From an uncultured Pelagibacteraceae bacterium (GTDB lineage: Bacteria > Pseudomonadota > Alphaproteobacteria > Pelagibacterales > Pelagibacteraceae), in the NCBI GenBank assembly GCA_902614125.1, contig CACMJW010000004.1, positions 39,180 through 103,179 on the forward strand: a DNA stretch of 64,000 bases, written 5' to 3'. A program made the translations under genes and the position numbers. Below, in pieces: positions 53,308-63,276 of the stretch. A model generated the notes under the pieces. It did no database searches. It saw nothing but the letters and a program-made list of their open reading frames with translations, and was not told the DNA's origin. Within the stretch, counting starts at the first letter, position 1. Every line of letters begins with the position of its first letter.

Positions 53308-55305
53308 ATCAGACCATTCTTTTTGTGTAAGTATTTTAATTCCCAAATTTTTAGCCTGTTCTACTTTTCTATTAGTTGGTTTTTCACCAATTACTAAGTA
53401 GTCTAATTTTTTTGTTACACTGCTAACAATACTACCAGCATGTTCCTCAATTAAACTTTTAGCCTCTGCACGACTAATGTTTTGAAGTTTGCCAGTAAAC
53501 ATGAAAGAAACATTTTTTAATTTACCTTTACTTTTAACTTCTCTATCTTTAACGCTCAATATCTCACTTAATTTTTCTACAACTTTAATATTTGTTTTAT
53601 TTTGAAAGAATTTTTCCAAAGATTTAACTTGAGTTTCTCCTATTCCATCAATGTTAATTAATTCTTTAATTTTATCTTTTTTTAATAAATTTAAAAAACT
53701 TTTTATATTTTTTGTAAAATCAGCGATTATTTTAGCATTTTCTATTCCAATATGTCTTATTCCTAAAGAAAAAATAAATTTATCTAATGTAACTTTTCTT
53801 GAATTTTCAATTGAAAATTTAAGATTTGAGGCTGATTGTGATCCCCATCCATCAAGAGAGGAAATTTTCTGGTAATCTAAATTATAGATATCTTGAGGTA
53901 ATTTTATAAATTTTAAGTCCCAAAATTTTTCGACTACTTTTTTACCTAGCCCATCAATATTTATTGCATCTTTTGATATGAAATGTTTAATTTTTTCTAT
54001 TGCAATTTTATTGCAGGTGTATCCATCATTAGCACATCTTCTCACTGCATCGAATTTTTTAGTAATTTTATTAAATTCTTTTTCTGTCTTAGATCCGCAA
54101 GAAGGGCATATTGTTGGGAATATAAATTTATTTTGTGTTTTTTTTCTTTTTTTAAGATCTACTTCTAAAACGTGAGGTATAACATCTCCTGCTCTTTCAA
54201 TTTTTACTGTATCACCAATTCTTATATCTTTTCTTATAATTTCATCTTCATTGTGCAAGGTTGCATTTGATACCACTACACCTCCAATATTTACTGGTTT
54301 GACTTTTGCTACAGGTGTTAAAGCTCCTGTTCGTCCAACTTGGATATCGATGTTTAAAATTTCAGAATACGCATGATCTGCAGAGAATTTATGTGCTATT
54401 GCCCATCTAGGGGCATTTGAGGTAAATCCTAATCTTTTTTGTAATTGCAAACTATTTACTTTATAAACCAATCCATCAATATCATACTTTAAATCAAATC
54501 TTTTCTTTTCAAATTGTTGGTGAAACACTACTAGCTCCTCAGTGGTTTTTATTACTTTATTATAATCACTTGTTAAAAATCCCCAGGACTTTAGCTCATT
54601 TAAAAAATCAGACTGATTTTCGAATTTATTTTCACTAATAAATCCAAATGTATATGCAATAAATTTAAGTGAAATCTTAGATGTTTCTTTAGGATCTTTT
54701 TGTCTAAGCGATCCTGATGCTGCATTTCTTGGATTTGCAAATTTATCTTTTATTTTTTCAAAATCTTTTTTTTCAATAAAAACTTCCCCTCTTATTTCTA
54801 TCTCCTCTGGAATATTTTTTTTTAAAATTTTATGTGGAATATCTTTAATAGTTTTTAGATTGTTAGTTATCAATTCGCCTTCATTTCCATCACCTCGAGA
54901 AACACCATAAGTCAAATTGCCATTGATATATGTCAAAGATGCAGAAATACCGTCAATTTTTGGCTCAACACTATATTCTAATGCAATTTTTTCATTTAGA
55001 TAATTTAGAATTTTTTTTTCAAAATTAATTAAATCTTCTCTATCAAATGCGTTAGATAAAGATAACATCTGTACTTTATGCTTAAACTTTTTAAAATTTT
55101 TAGAAGGTTTAAAGCCCACAGTATTAGATGGAGATTTAATGCTATTAAGATAAGAATATTTTTTTTCTAAATTTGTTATTTCTGCTTTGAGTTGATCAAA
55201 TTGGCTGTCAGAAATAACTGGAGCACTTTGGTCATAATATAATTTATTATGTTTTTGGAGCTCTTTAATCTTTCTTTTATATATTTTTTCAACTTCCTTG
55301 TTCAT
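53296..55305 (-). CDS. ligA: LigA, NAD-dependent DNA ligase
   Basis: A 669-residue bacterial DNA ligase. It has the NAD-binding Ia domain, adenylation lysine in SVEPKIDGIS, RGDGNEGELITNN, the zinc finger CPSCGSKTEKEF followed by RRCANDGYTC, helix-hairpin-helix repeats (SLDGWGSQSASNL, NIDGIGETQVKSL) and a C-terminal BRCT domain (SFMFTGKLQNISRAEA). It seals nicks in replication and repair. It follows bamD after 9 nt; in many relatives recN sits between the two, but not here. Confidence 0.97.
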   Translation of the reverse strand: MNKEVEKIYKRKIKELQKHNKLYYDQSAPVISDSQFDQLKAEITNLEKKYSYLNSIKSPSNTVGFKPSKNFKKFKHKVQMLSLSNAFDREDLINFEKKILNYLNEKIALEYSVEPKIDGISASLTYINGNLTYGVSRGDGNEGELITNNLKTIKDIPHKILKKNIPEEIEIRGEVFIEKKDFEKIKDKFANPRNAASGSLRQKDPKETSKISLKFIAYTFGFISENKFENQSDFLNELKSWGFLTSDYNKVIKTTEELVVFHQQFEKKRFDLKYDIDGLVYKVNSLQLQKRLGFTSNAPRWAIAHKFSADHAYSEILNIDIQVGRTGALTPVAKVKPVNIGGVVVSNATLHNEDEIIRKDIRIGDTVKIERAGDVIPHVLEVDLKKRKKTQNKFIFPTICPSCGSKTEKEFNKITKKFDAVRRCANDGYTCNKIAIEKIKHFISKDAINIDGLGKKVVEKFWDLKFIKLPQDIYNLDYQKISSLDGWGSQSASNLKFSIENSRKVTLDKFIFSLGIRHIGIENAKIIADFTKNIKSFLNLLKKDKIKELINIDGIGETQVKSLEKFFQNKTNIKVVEKLSEILSVKDREVKSKGKLKNVSFMFTGKLQNISRAEAKSLIEEHAGSIVSSVTKKLDYLVIGEKPTNRKVEQAKNLGIKILTQKEWSDLLN

Positions 55306-55314
55306 CTGATCAAC

Positions 55315-56154
55315 TTATTTAAGTAGATCTTTAAATTTTTGCAATATTGATTGCTCTTTTTCTGAATTTCCTTTATTTGCTGTTTTAACATAGTTCTTAT
55401 TTAAAATTTTATAGCTTTCCTCATACCATTCACTAGATTGGTAGTTATAGCCTAATAAAGAAGCATATTTTTTTGCTTCATCAATTAAACCTAGCTTGAA
55501 ATGTAATTCAACTAATCTATGAAGTGCCTCCTCAACATATATAGTTGTTTCATAATCATTAATTACTGTTTTAAATCTATTAATTGCAGGTATCCATTTT
55601 TCTCTATCTACATAATATCTTGCAAGATACATTTCCTTTGAAGCAAGTATTTCTTGTATAAGTTCAAGTTTAAATTCTGAATCTATGGCAAACTCTGTAT
55701 TTGGATAATTTTTAAGAACAATTTTGAAATATTCTTCAGCTTTTAGTATTTCCTCTAAATCTTTAGTTTCATCAACTATTAAATTGTAATGACTTAATGC
55801 TAACAAATAATAAGCATAATCTCTTCTAGGATGATTTTTATATTTTTGTAAAAATTTTTCTAGTTCTATTATTGTATCATCATAATATAGTTGTGAAAAA
55901 TAAGCATAGGCAGCCATCAATGCTGCTCTTGGAGCCCAAATTGATTGTGGGTAAATAAGTTCAGCTTCGTTAAATTTCCTAGCTGCATAAATAACATCAT
56001 TTTTTTTTAATTCTTCAAGACCCTGATTGTAAGCATCGATCATTTGTATTTCTAAACTCTTTTCCTCTACTATTGAAATTTTTTCATCTTTTTTAGCGCA
56101 AGAGTATAAATTAATGAAAATTATAAAAATTAAAATTTTAGATAAAAAAGACAT
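55315..56154 (-). CDS. bamD: BamD, outer-membrane assembly lipoprotein
   Basis: A 279-residue lipoprotein with a signal peptide ending in the lipobox INLYSCAKK (Cys19). The body is five TPR-like repeats, for example ALEELKKNDVIYAARKFNEAE-like start, ALMAAYAYFSQLYYDDTIIE and RFKTVINDYETTIYVEEALHRLVE. BamD works with BamA in folding outer-membrane beta-barrels. Position between lpxC and ligA is typical of Alphaproteobacteria (older name comL). It is 9 nt upstream of ligA and 38 nt downstream of lpxC. Confidence 0.92.
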   Translation of the reverse strand: MSFLSKILIFIIFINLYSCAKKDEKISIVEEKSLEIQMIDAYNQGLEELKKNDVIYAARKFNEAELIYPQSIWAPRAALMAAYAYFSQLYYDDTIIELEKFLQKYKNHPRRDYAYYLLALSHYNLIVDETKDLEEILKAEEYFKIVLKNYPNTEFAIDSEFKLELIQEILASKEMYLARYYVDREKWIPAINRFKTVINDYETTIYVEEALHRLVELHFKLGLIDEAKKYASLLGYNYQSSEWYEESYKILNKNYVKTANKGNSEKEQSILQKFKDLLK

Positions 56155-56192
56155 CTCAAAATTTTAACAGAAATTTTGAAAATTTCTAATTA

Positions 56193-57113
56193 TTATGCTA
56201 TGGATCTTAATTGATTTCTATCAGCAAAAGAGTGTGGTAAATTTTTTCCTTTGATTTCTATCAATGAGTAATTGGACTTATCACTGAATAATTTTTTTAA
56301 TAGTTTGTTAGTTAAACTATGTCCTCCTTGAGAGCATTTTAATGATCCTATGATTCTATAACCCGATAAATACAAGTCACCCATACAATCTAAAATCTTG
56401 TGATTTACAAACTCTAATTTGTTTCTTAAGCCCTCTTTATTTAAAATTGAATTGTTCTTTACCACTATTGCATTATCTAAACTACCACCTTTACCAAGAC
56501 CGAGTGCTTCTAATTTTTTAATATCTTCGTACAAACAAAATGTTCTTGAATTGTAAATGTCTTTTAGATCATCCTCAAAAAGACTGACTTTATTTCTTTG
56601 AGTTTTTACTAAAGGATTATTATATTTAATCTCAAAGTCAATTTCTGAAGATACATTAGATTTATCGATTGATATTGTTTTATAACCCTCAGTAAATTCA
56701 ATTTTTGAATTGACTTTAATTAGTTTTATTGGTTCCTCATAATTTTTAAATCCCGAGTCCAATATTAACTCTACAAATTTCTTAGCCGAACCATCTACAA
56801 TTGGTACCTCCTGCGAGTCTAACTCAACGATAACATTATCTACTCCTAGACCATAAAGAGCACCCATTAGATGTTCTATTGTCGATACCTTGACGTTATA
56901 TTCATTTGAAATTGTTGTACATAAGGTTGCATCAACAACATTTCTGTAATTTGGTATTACAGTATTATTATTCTTTATATCTATTCTTTTAAAAATTACT
57001 CCAGAATTAACAGGAGCTGGGAGAACGTTCATGTTCACTTTTAATCCTGTATGTACTCCAATTCCACTTACTGAGAATTTTTTATTAATTGTTTTTTGAG
57101 TTAATAACGACAC
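56193..57113 (-). CDS. lpxC: LpxC, UDP-3-O-acyl-N-acetylglucosamine deacetylase
   Basis: A 306-residue deacetylase for lipid A synthesis, committing the pathway. Zinc ligands are in STIEHLMGALYGLGVDN (His) and the NHKILDCMGDLYLSG segment (His and Asp), and catalysis involves the final HSFADRNQLR. The N-terminal FSVSGIGVHTGLKVNM is diagnostic. Presence shows the cell makes lipopolysaccharide. It lies only 63 nt after ftsA; the ftsZ gene commonly found in this gap is absent. Confidence 0.96.
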   Translation of the reverse strand: MSLLTQKTINKKFSVSGIGVHTGLKVNMNVLPAPVNSGVIFKRIDIKNNNTVIPNYRNVVDATLCTTISNEYNVKVSTIEHLMGALYGLGVDNVIVELDSQEVPIVDGSAKKFVELILDSGFKNYEEPIKLIKVNSKIEFTEGYKTISIDKSNVSSEIDFEIKYNNPLVKTQRNKVSLFEDDLKDIYNSRTFCLYEDIKKLEALGLGKGGSLDNAIVVKNNSILNKEGLRNKLEFVNHKILDCMGDLYLSGYRIIGSLKCSQGGHSLTNKLLKKLFSDKSNYSLIEIKGKNLPHSFADRNQLRSIA

Positions 57114-57176
57114 ATCAGATGTATAATTAATACAGGTCTAATTAGACATACACGTATTATTACAACAAAATACAAT

Positions 57177-58352
57177 TCAAATTTTTTGGAACAAATTAAA
57201 GAATTTCTCAAAAATACCTTGTTTTTTGCCAAATTTTTTATTTTCTAGCTCGAGGTTTTGTTCAAAACCATATTCTAAACCTAATTTACAAATCTCCCTA
57301 TCATTTTCCTCATAAAAAATTATATCTTTAAAATTTTCTATGCTATCAAAATTGAAAGTGTTTTTATCAAATAATTTAGAACCTCTTCCGATTAATACAA
57401 GTAAAAGCTTCTCCTTTGATAAATTATGTACTGAATTTTGGATATCGCTAAACAATAGATTAAATATTTCATCTACTCTTGCTAAAATAACTTTTTTTAA
57501 TAGATCAATTGGGATTTTTTTATTAATTAATTTTTTATAAATCTTTTCATCAGAGTAATCTTCATCTGAGTATGAAAAATCTGACTCAGATTTGTTGAAT
57601 ATTTTTTTAATTTGTTCAGATTCATCCAAATTTAGCTTCAATATATATGAGATGTCTTTTGTAATGTTGTGACTGCCAATTGAAACATTATTTATATATA
57701 CAAGTTTTTTTTCTTTATATAAAATTAAAGTACTTCTATTTAGTCCAATATCCAAAAATGCGGTATATTTTTCATTTTTGAAATAATTGAGATATGAATT
57801 TGATCTAACCAAACTGGAACAAAAAATATTTTTTATATTAATATTATTATCTTTAAATTCTCTCTTAATATTTAATAAATTATCTTTTGGTAGACATAAA
57901 ATTTTAAATTGAAACAATATATAAGATTTGTCTTTTAAATCTTTTGGTAACTCTTTTATCTCTATATTATCTATAAAAATTTTATTAATAAAAAAATTGA
58001 TTATTTTTTTATTTTTATAAGACTCTGTTACAATTTGATTACAATCCAAAATAGCAGATTGCTGAATTTCATCAGGTGATTGAATTTGGTCGATTTTTTT
58101 TTTAATTGAAAGATCGAGGGTTAAAATGTTTGATTTATCAATTAATAATATAATATTATCAATATGGTTTGATATTTCTTTCTCAGAATTTCTAATAATT
58201 TTTTTTAAGGATTTTGATAAATTATTTTCCTCAGATAAATACTCAATTTCTTCAATAAGTGAAAAAATATTTTTATTTTTTTCATCAAATATGGATAATC
58301 TGATTGCTGAATTTCCGAAATCAATTACTGTGTTAATTTTTTGTTTTATCAT
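57177..58352 (-). CDS. ftsA: FtsA, actin-like cell-division protein
   Basis: A 391-residue divergent FtsA. The phosphate-1 motif TVIDFGNSAIRLSIFD and phosphate-2 motif FLDIGLNRSTLILYKEKKL are intact. The C terminus GIFEKFFNLFQKI can form the amphipathic membrane-targeting helix. It normally tethers FtsZ filaments to the membrane. Compared with typical members it is rich in Lys, Asn and Ile, and some stretches (residues 60-130) are hard to align. It overlaps ftsQ by 20 nt and precedes lpxC, without ftsZ between them. Confidence 0.86.
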   Translation of the reverse strand: MIKQKINTVIDFGNSAIRLSIFDEKNKNIFSLIEEIEYLSEENNLSKSLKKIIRNSEKEISNHIDNIILLIDKSNILTLDLSIKKKIDQIQSPDEIQQSAILDCNQIVTESYKNKKIINFFINKIFIDNIEIKELPKDLKDKSYILFQFKILCLPKDNLLNIKREFKDNNINIKNIFCSSLVRSNSYLNYFKNEKYTAFLDIGLNRSTLILYKEKKLVYINNVSIGSHNITKDISYILKLNLDESEQIKKIFNKSESDFSYSDEDYSDEKIYKKLINKKIPIDLLKKVILARVDEIFNLLFSDIQNSVHNLSKEKLLLVLIGRGSKLFDKNTFNFDSIENFKDIIFYEENDREICKLGLEYGFEQNLELENKKFGKKQGIFEKFFNLFQKI

Positions 58353-59034
58353 TCAAAACGATTATTTTATTTTTAATTCTAAAATCGATAATACTATTTG
58401 CTTTTAATTGTTTTTTTTTTTCTAAAAGATTATAACTTTTTAAAGATGCAGATTGATTTTTAGATGGAAGTTTAATAGTGATATTATTTTTCATCTCTAT
58501 GTCCCATCTTCCACTTTTAAAAAAAAAATAACTATCAATTCTATCCAAGTCAAAGTTAATTTCTTTCAAATTTTCTTGTAAATTTATAAAGCTTTGAATT
58601 GGAAAATTTCCAAATACAACAGGCAAATTTTGATCTAACATATAGTTTTCAAATTCTATAAATTTTTTATTTTCTCCGATCAAAAACTCTTTTCCATCTA
58701 TTATAGTTTTTGCAATATACTTTGTTTTTCTTATTTGAATTTTTAGTTTATATGGAAAAATCTTCTGAATTTTATAATCTTCAAATTCGTTGTATTGTTC
58801 TAGAATATTTATTAATTCGTTATTTTTAATAAAAAAAATGTTTTTGTTTTTAAGGATACTTAAATTTTCTTCTAATCTATTTTGATCCTCAAAATTTAAA
58901 CCAATTATATCAATAGATTTTACGTCAAAATATTTTGAGAAACTCGTACTATAATTTGTATTGATGGCAGTTGTTAAAAATATAAAAATCAAAAAATAAA
59001 GATAGATTTTTTTTTTATTTATTAATTGATGCAT
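58333..59034 (-). CDS. ftsQ: FtsQ, cell-division protein
   Basis: A 233-residue bitopic membrane protein. A short cytoplasmic start and one transmembrane helix (IYLYFLIFIFLTTAINT) are followed by a POTRA-type periplasmic domain (DVKSIDIIGLNFEDQNRLEENL) and the FtsQ domain with LKIQIRKTKYIAKTIIDGKEFLI and PVVFGNFPIQSF. FtsQ links FtsBL to the divisome. It lies between ddl (overlap 20 nt) and ftsA (overlap 20 nt), the classic position. Family members are poorly conserved, so synteny adds weight. Confidence 0.87.
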   Translation of the reverse strand: MHQLINKKKIYLYFLIFIFLTTAINTNYSTSFSKYFDVKSIDIIGLNFEDQNRLEENLSILKNKNIFFIKNNELINILEQYNEFEDYKIQKIFPYKLKIQIRKTKYIAKTIIDGKEFLIGENKKFIEFENYMLDQNLPVVFGNFPIQSFINLQENLKEINFDLDRIDSYFFFKSGRWDIEMKNNITIKLPSKNQSASLKSYNLLEKKKQLKANSIIDFRIKNKIIVLNDKTKN

Positions 59035-59935
59035 CTTTAATAATTTTATTAATCAATTCCCCAAAAGAGATATTTTTATACCTTGCTATCTCCGGGACTA
59101 ACGAAAGGGACGTCATACCTGGTTGGGTATTTGTTTCTAATAAATAAAATTTGTTATTATAAAACCTAAAATCTGATCTTGTAATTCCACGACACTTTAA
59201 TAATTTATGAGCTTTTAAAGCTATAGAAGTAATTTTATTATAATTTTCTCTACTTAAATCTACAGGAATAACATGTTCAGTTTTAGCTTTAGGATTATAT
59301 TTGGCCTCGTAATCATAAAATTTTCTCTTTGGCTTAAGTTCTATTGCACCAAGTTTTTGATTTCCAAGAATTGCAACTTGTATTTCCCTTCCTGGAATAA
59401 ATTTTTCAATCAGGATTTCGTCGTAGTCTCTCAAATTTTTTAAATTCTTTAAAAAATTTTTTTTTTGACATATGAAGACTTTTACACTTGAACCTTCATT
59501 TATAGGTTTAACAACAACAGGAAAATTGAGTTTTTTTTCTACTAATTTTAATAGTTTTATTTCTTTAGGAAACTTGAAGTTATATTTAATATATTTTGGA
59601 GTTAATATTTTATTCTTTACATATATTTTTTTTGAAATTTCCTTATCAATTGCTAATGATGATGAGAGCACCCCAGAATGAGTATATTTAACTTTTTGTG
59701 ACTCTAATAAAGCTTGAATATATCCATCTTCACCGTATCTACCATGTAACAAATTAAATACTATACTAGGCTTAAAACTTTTAATTTTTTTTATAAAGTT
59801 TCCATCTGGCTCGACAAATTCAATAATATAATTTTTTTTTTTTTTAAGTTCTTTATGTACGCTCTTTGCGGTTTTTAAACTAATTTCTCTTTCTTTTGAA
59901 TAACCACCTGCAACTAACAAGATTTTTTGTTTCAT
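59015..59935 (-). CDS. ddl: Ddl, D-alanine-D-alanine ligase
   Basis: A 306-residue ATP-grasp ligase. The N-terminal VAGGYSKEREISLKTA and FNLLHGRYGEDGYIQALLE bind the first alanine and nucleotide; FPVVVKPINEGSSVKVF is the central ATP-grasp segment; EILIEKFIPGREIQVAIL and FYLLETNTQPGMTSLSLVPEIA complete it. It makes the D-Ala-D-Ala dipeptide of peptidoglycan. Overlaps: 4 nt with murB and 20 nt with ftsQ. Confidence 0.95.
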   Translation of the reverse strand: MKQKILLVAGGYSKEREISLKTAKSVHKELKKKKNYIIEFVEPDGNFIKKIKSFKPSIVFNLLHGRYGEDGYIQALLESQKVKYTHSGVLSSSLAIDKEISKKIYVKNKILTPKYIKYNFKFPKEIKLLKLVEKKLNFPVVVKPINEGSSVKVFICQKKNFLKNLKNLRDYDEILIEKFIPGREIQVAILGNQKLGAIELKPKRKFYDYEAKYNPKAKTEHVIPVDLSRENYNKITSIALKAHKLLKCRGITRSDFRFYNNKFYLLETNTQPGMTSLSLVPEIARYKNISFGELINKIIKDASINK

Positions 59936-60867
59936 TCAACAATTATTATCTCTGTATTAATTTTAACTCCTGTTTTTTTAAAAACTTTATCTCTTACTGT
60001 TGAAATTAACTTTTTCATATCATTAAACGAAGCATCCTTTTTATTAATAAAAAAATTGAAGTGTTTTTCTGATATAGCTGCATCACCAAAATTTAAAGAT
60101 TTTGGAACTGACTCTTTAATTAATTCCCAAACTTTTTTTTCTGTTTGATCTTTTGGATTTTTAAAAGTACTCCCACCAGTTTTTACTTTAGTAGGCTGTG
60201 CATTCTCTTTTTTTTCTTTCATTTCTAATATTTTATTTTGAATCTTAATTTTTTCTTTTTTTTCTCCTTTAAAGGTTGCGCTTAAAAATATTATATCATT
60301 TGGTAAATCAGATCCTCTATATTTAAATTTAACATTTTTTTTATCAATTATTTTTACAGATCCTTCATAATCAATACATTGTATAGAGATTAAAATATCT
60401 TTGAACTCTCTATCGAAACAACCAGAATTCATTCGAATACCTCCACCAACAGAGCCCGGTATACAGGATAAAAATTCCATTCCTGCAAGATTATTTTCTT
60501 TAGAAAATTCAGAGAGTTTCTTTTGTGTAATACCACATCCAGCGATAATTAAATTTTCGTTTAAAATTGTTAAATTTTTAAAACTTTTACCTAGTTTAAT
60601 TACTGCACCATTAAAAATCCCGTCTGTAATCAAGACATTCGATCCTGCTCCCAAAACGAAGATTTTACCTCTTTTATTATAAACTTTTAGGAACTCTATC
60701 AACCCTTTAAGGGTATTTGCTTTGAAGAAAATCTTTGCTTTACCTCCAATATTAAACCAATTTAATTTTTTTAAATCATAATCAAAATAAATTTCACCAT
60801 CATTAATTGTCAGGTTTTTTAGGTCTTCAATTTGCATTAATATTTTTTTTATAAATTCCTCATCCAA
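59932..60867 (-). CDS. murB: MurB, UDP-N-acetylenolpyruvoylglucosamine reductase
   Basis: A 311-residue FAD enzyme. It has LNWFNIGGKAKIFFKAN near residue 32, FVLGAGSNVLITDGIFNGAVI, IPGSVGGGIRMNSGCFDRE, KVKTGGSTFKNPKDQ and a terminal KTGVKINTEIIIV. It reduces enolpyruvyl-UDP-GlcNAc to UDP-MurNAc. The start is uncertain: the ATG at 60867 overlaps murC by 19 nt, and a second ATG ten codons on (60837) is also possible. Placement between murC and ddl is standard. Confidence 0.95.
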   Translation of the reverse strand: MDEEFIKKILMQIEDLKNLTINDGEIYFDYDLKKLNWFNIGGKAKIFFKANTLKGLIEFLKVYNKRGKIFVLGAGSNVLITDGIFNGAVIKLGKSFKNLTILNENLIIAGCGITQKKLSEFSKENNLAGMEFLSCIPGSVGGGIRMNSGCFDREFKDILISIQCIDYEGSVKIIDKKNVKFKYRGSDLPNDIIFLSATFKGEKKEKIKIQNKILEMKEKKENAQPTKVKTGGSTFKNPKDQTEKKVWELIKESVPKSLNFGDAAISEKHFNFFINKKDASFNDMKKLISTVRDKVFKKTGVKINTEIIIVE

Positions 60868-62228
60868 TTAGAAATACTTCCAGCACCCATCCCAATATAA
60901 ATTTTTTCACCATAGGCTGTTTGTTTAATTAATTTTTTCAGACTTCCTTCATTCTCAATGTTAATAAGACTTACATTTGAATTTTTAATTATTAATTTAG
61001 CAAATTTTTTATATGCAAACCCTAGCTTAATATTCTCACTTGCTTTATAAATCGGACAAAGAATTACTGTATCAGCTTTTTTAAAAGACCTAGAAAATTC
61101 AAATTTAAGATTTTTTACCCTAGATATTCTGTGAGGCTGAAATATGCATACAATTTCTTTTTTCTTGTAAACTTCTTTTACTCCCTCCAATACAGAAGAT
61201 ATTTCTGTTGGATGATGGGCATAGTCATCAAAAAATAATGCATTATTTCTTTTAAAAAGAAAATTAAACCTTCTTTGTACGCCTTTAAAATTTTTTAAAC
61301 CTTCTTTAATAGTCCTATCATTTATACCAATTAAAAAAGCAATAGCGGCACATGATGCTGCATTTTTAATATTATGTAAACCTATTAAGGGTATCTTAAT
61401 TTTTTTAATTTCTTTTTTATTACCTGGTATTTTAATTTTTAAATTAAATTCAGAGTATTTTACTTTTTGCAAAGTTTGTGTAATACGAAAGTTTGCATCT
61501 TTCGATAATCCATATGTATAAAAATTTTTATTTTTAGTTTTTTTGATTACATCTTTAATATTTTTGTCGTCAATGCATAAAAAAGTTTTTCCTAGAGAGG
61601 GAGTTTTTTCAATAAAGTTTGAAAAATTTTTTTTCAAATTTTCTAAAGATTTATAAAAATCTAAGTGTTCAGAATCGATGTTTGTAATTATAGAATATGT
61701 AAAAGGTATTTTTAGAAAGCTACCGTCAGATTCATCAGACTCAATTAGGCACCAATTGCTTTTTCCTAGTTTAGCTGAGTTTCCAAATGAATTTAAAACT
61801 CCTCCATTAATTATCGTTGGATCTAATTTTGCATTACTAAGTATACTAGATAATAGTGATGTTGTAGTTGTTTTTCCATGAGATCCTGTGACTACAATAT
61901 TCTTCATTAAAGAAACAATATGACCAAGCATTTCTCCCCTTGTATAGATTGGTAACTTTAATTTTTTTGCTTGAACTAATTCAGGATTGTTATTTTTAAT
62001 TGCAGTTGAAATTACAAGAACAGTACTATTTTTTAAATTTGTTTTATTATGATTTAAGAAAATTGGTATTTTCTTTTGTTTTAATCTATCTATATTCTTA
62101 TTTTCTGAGATATCGCTACCTTGCACCCTAAAACCAAGACCATTCATAATTAAAGCTAGACCACTCATGCCTATCCCGCCTATTCCAATAAAGTGAATTA
62201 GCTCTCTTTTTCCTAAATTAATTTTCAT
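60849..62228 (-). CDS. murC: MurC, UDP-N-acetylmuramate-L-alanine ligase
   Basis: A 459-residue Mur ligase. The N-terminal domain reads IHFIGIGGIGMSGLALIMNGLGF with GSDISENKNIDRL; the ATP P-loop is VVTGSHGKTTTTSLLSS; LIESDESDGSFLKI and DDYAHHPTEISSVL follow. It adds L-alanine to UDP-MurNAc as the first step of the peptide stem. It overlaps murG by 11 nt and murB by 19 nt. Confidence 0.97.
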   Translation of the reverse strand: MKINLGKRELIHFIGIGGIGMSGLALIMNGLGFRVQGSDISENKNIDRLKQKKIPIFLNHNKTNLKNSTVLVISTAIKNNNPELVQAKKLKLPIYTRGEMLGHIVSLMKNIVVTGSHGKTTTTSLLSSILSNAKLDPTIINGGVLNSFGNSAKLGKSNWCLIESDESDGSFLKIPFTYSIITNIDSEHLDFYKSLENLKKNFSNFIEKTPSLGKTFLCIDDKNIKDVIKKTKNKNFYTYGLSKDANFRITQTLQKVKYSEFNLKIKIPGNKKEIKKIKIPLIGLHNIKNAASCAAIAFLIGINDRTIKEGLKNFKGVQRRFNFLFKRNNALFFDDYAHHPTEISSVLEGVKEVYKKKEIVCIFQPHRISRVKNLKFEFSRSFKKADTVILCPIYKASENIKLGFAYKKFAKLIIKNSNVSLINIENEGSLKKLIKQTAYGEKIYIGMGAGSISNWMRNL

Positions 62229-63276
62229 TGATAAGGTCTATCAATTTTTTATTTACATTATTCCAACTGTTTTGGTTAGTAATTTTTAATAGGTTATTTT
62301 TTTTTTCTTCATGATCTTTCTTATTCTTAAATAAATTTATGAATTTTATGCTGTTAAGATCATTTTGCTTTATTAACCAACAACAATTATTTTCTTCGTA
62401 TACTTTGGCGTTATAAAATTGATGATTATCTTTAGCAAATGGGAATGGTATTGCTAAAAAAGGCACGTTTAAATGTGCTAATTCTGCAATTGCAGATGCT
62501 CCCGATCTTGTAATGGCAATGTCTATATCATTAATTTTTGTATGAAGGTTTTTATCAAAATCAAATAATTCATATTGAAAATTAGATTTTTGATAATGAT
62601 CATTAATTTTTTTTCTTTCAATTGTATTATAAACTTGTTGTTTGACTTTAATATTTAGCTCTTTTGATAATTCCAGAATGTATTTAGTTATTTGTTGATC
62701 AAAAAAAATAGATCCTTGACTTCCTCCAACTATTAATATTTTAATATTTTCTTTTTCTAAATTTTGAGAATTTTTTTCTACTTCGTAAATTTCTTTTCTC
62801 AAAATTGGAGCAATCAATATACTTAAATATTTTTTAGGAAATAATTTCAAGTTTTTATCATAACATAAAATCTTTTTTGCAATTTTAATCATATATTTAT
62901 TTGACCGTCCAATTACACTATTTGGTTCAAATAAAATAATCTCACAATTTAAAAATAATGATGCAAAACAAAATGGAAAGGACATGTACCCACCTGTGCT
63001 TATAATTTTTTGTATATGATTTTTTTTTAAATAATTATATGACTCAAAGATTACATAAATAAATTTAAATAATTTAAATGGTAGAGACCAAATATTACTA
63101 AATAAGTTTGGTACTTTAATTAAATTGTATTCGTAATCTTGTTTATTTATAAATTTAGTACCCCTTTCATCTGTGGCTATACGGACATCAAAATTATTTT
63201 TAAGATGATCAAAAATTGTAATAGCAGGTATTACATGACCACCTGAGCCACCTGTTACGATTAATATTTTTGTCAT
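62218..63276 (-). CDS. murG: MurG, lipid II-forming N-acetylglucosaminyltransferase
   Basis: A 352-residue GT28 enzyme with the N-terminal G-loop ILIVTGGSGGHVIPAITIF, second loop KIISTGGYMSFPFCFAS, the linker ILIVGGSQGSIFFDQ and donor motif ITRSGASAIAELAHLNVPFLAIPFP. It transfers GlcNAc to lipid I on the inner membrane face, making lipid II for the flippase and FtsW. It overlaps ftsW by 4 nt and murC by 11 nt. Confidence 0.96.
   Translation of the reverse strand: MTKILIVTGGSGGHVIPAITIFDHLKNNFDVRIATDERGTKFINKQDYEYNLIKVPNLFSNIWSLPFKLFKFIYVIFESYNYLKKNHIQKIISTGGYMSFPFCFASLFLNCEIILFEPNSVIGRSNKYMIKIAKKILCYDKNLKLFPKKYLSILIAPILRKEIYEVEKNSQNLEKENIKILIVGGSQGSIFFDQQITKYILELSKELNIKVKQQVYNTIERKKINDHYQKSNFQYELFDFDKNLHTKINDIDIAITRSGASAIAELAHLNVPFLAIPFPFAKDNHQFYNAKVYEENNCCWLIKQNDLNSIKFINLFKNKKDHEEKKNNLLKITNQNSWNNVNKKLIDLINEN

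Noticed and set aside
57114..57176. Remnant of ftsZ between ftsA and lpxC
   Set aside because: The 63 nt contain no fragment of the tubulin-like GTPase in any frame that I could recognise.
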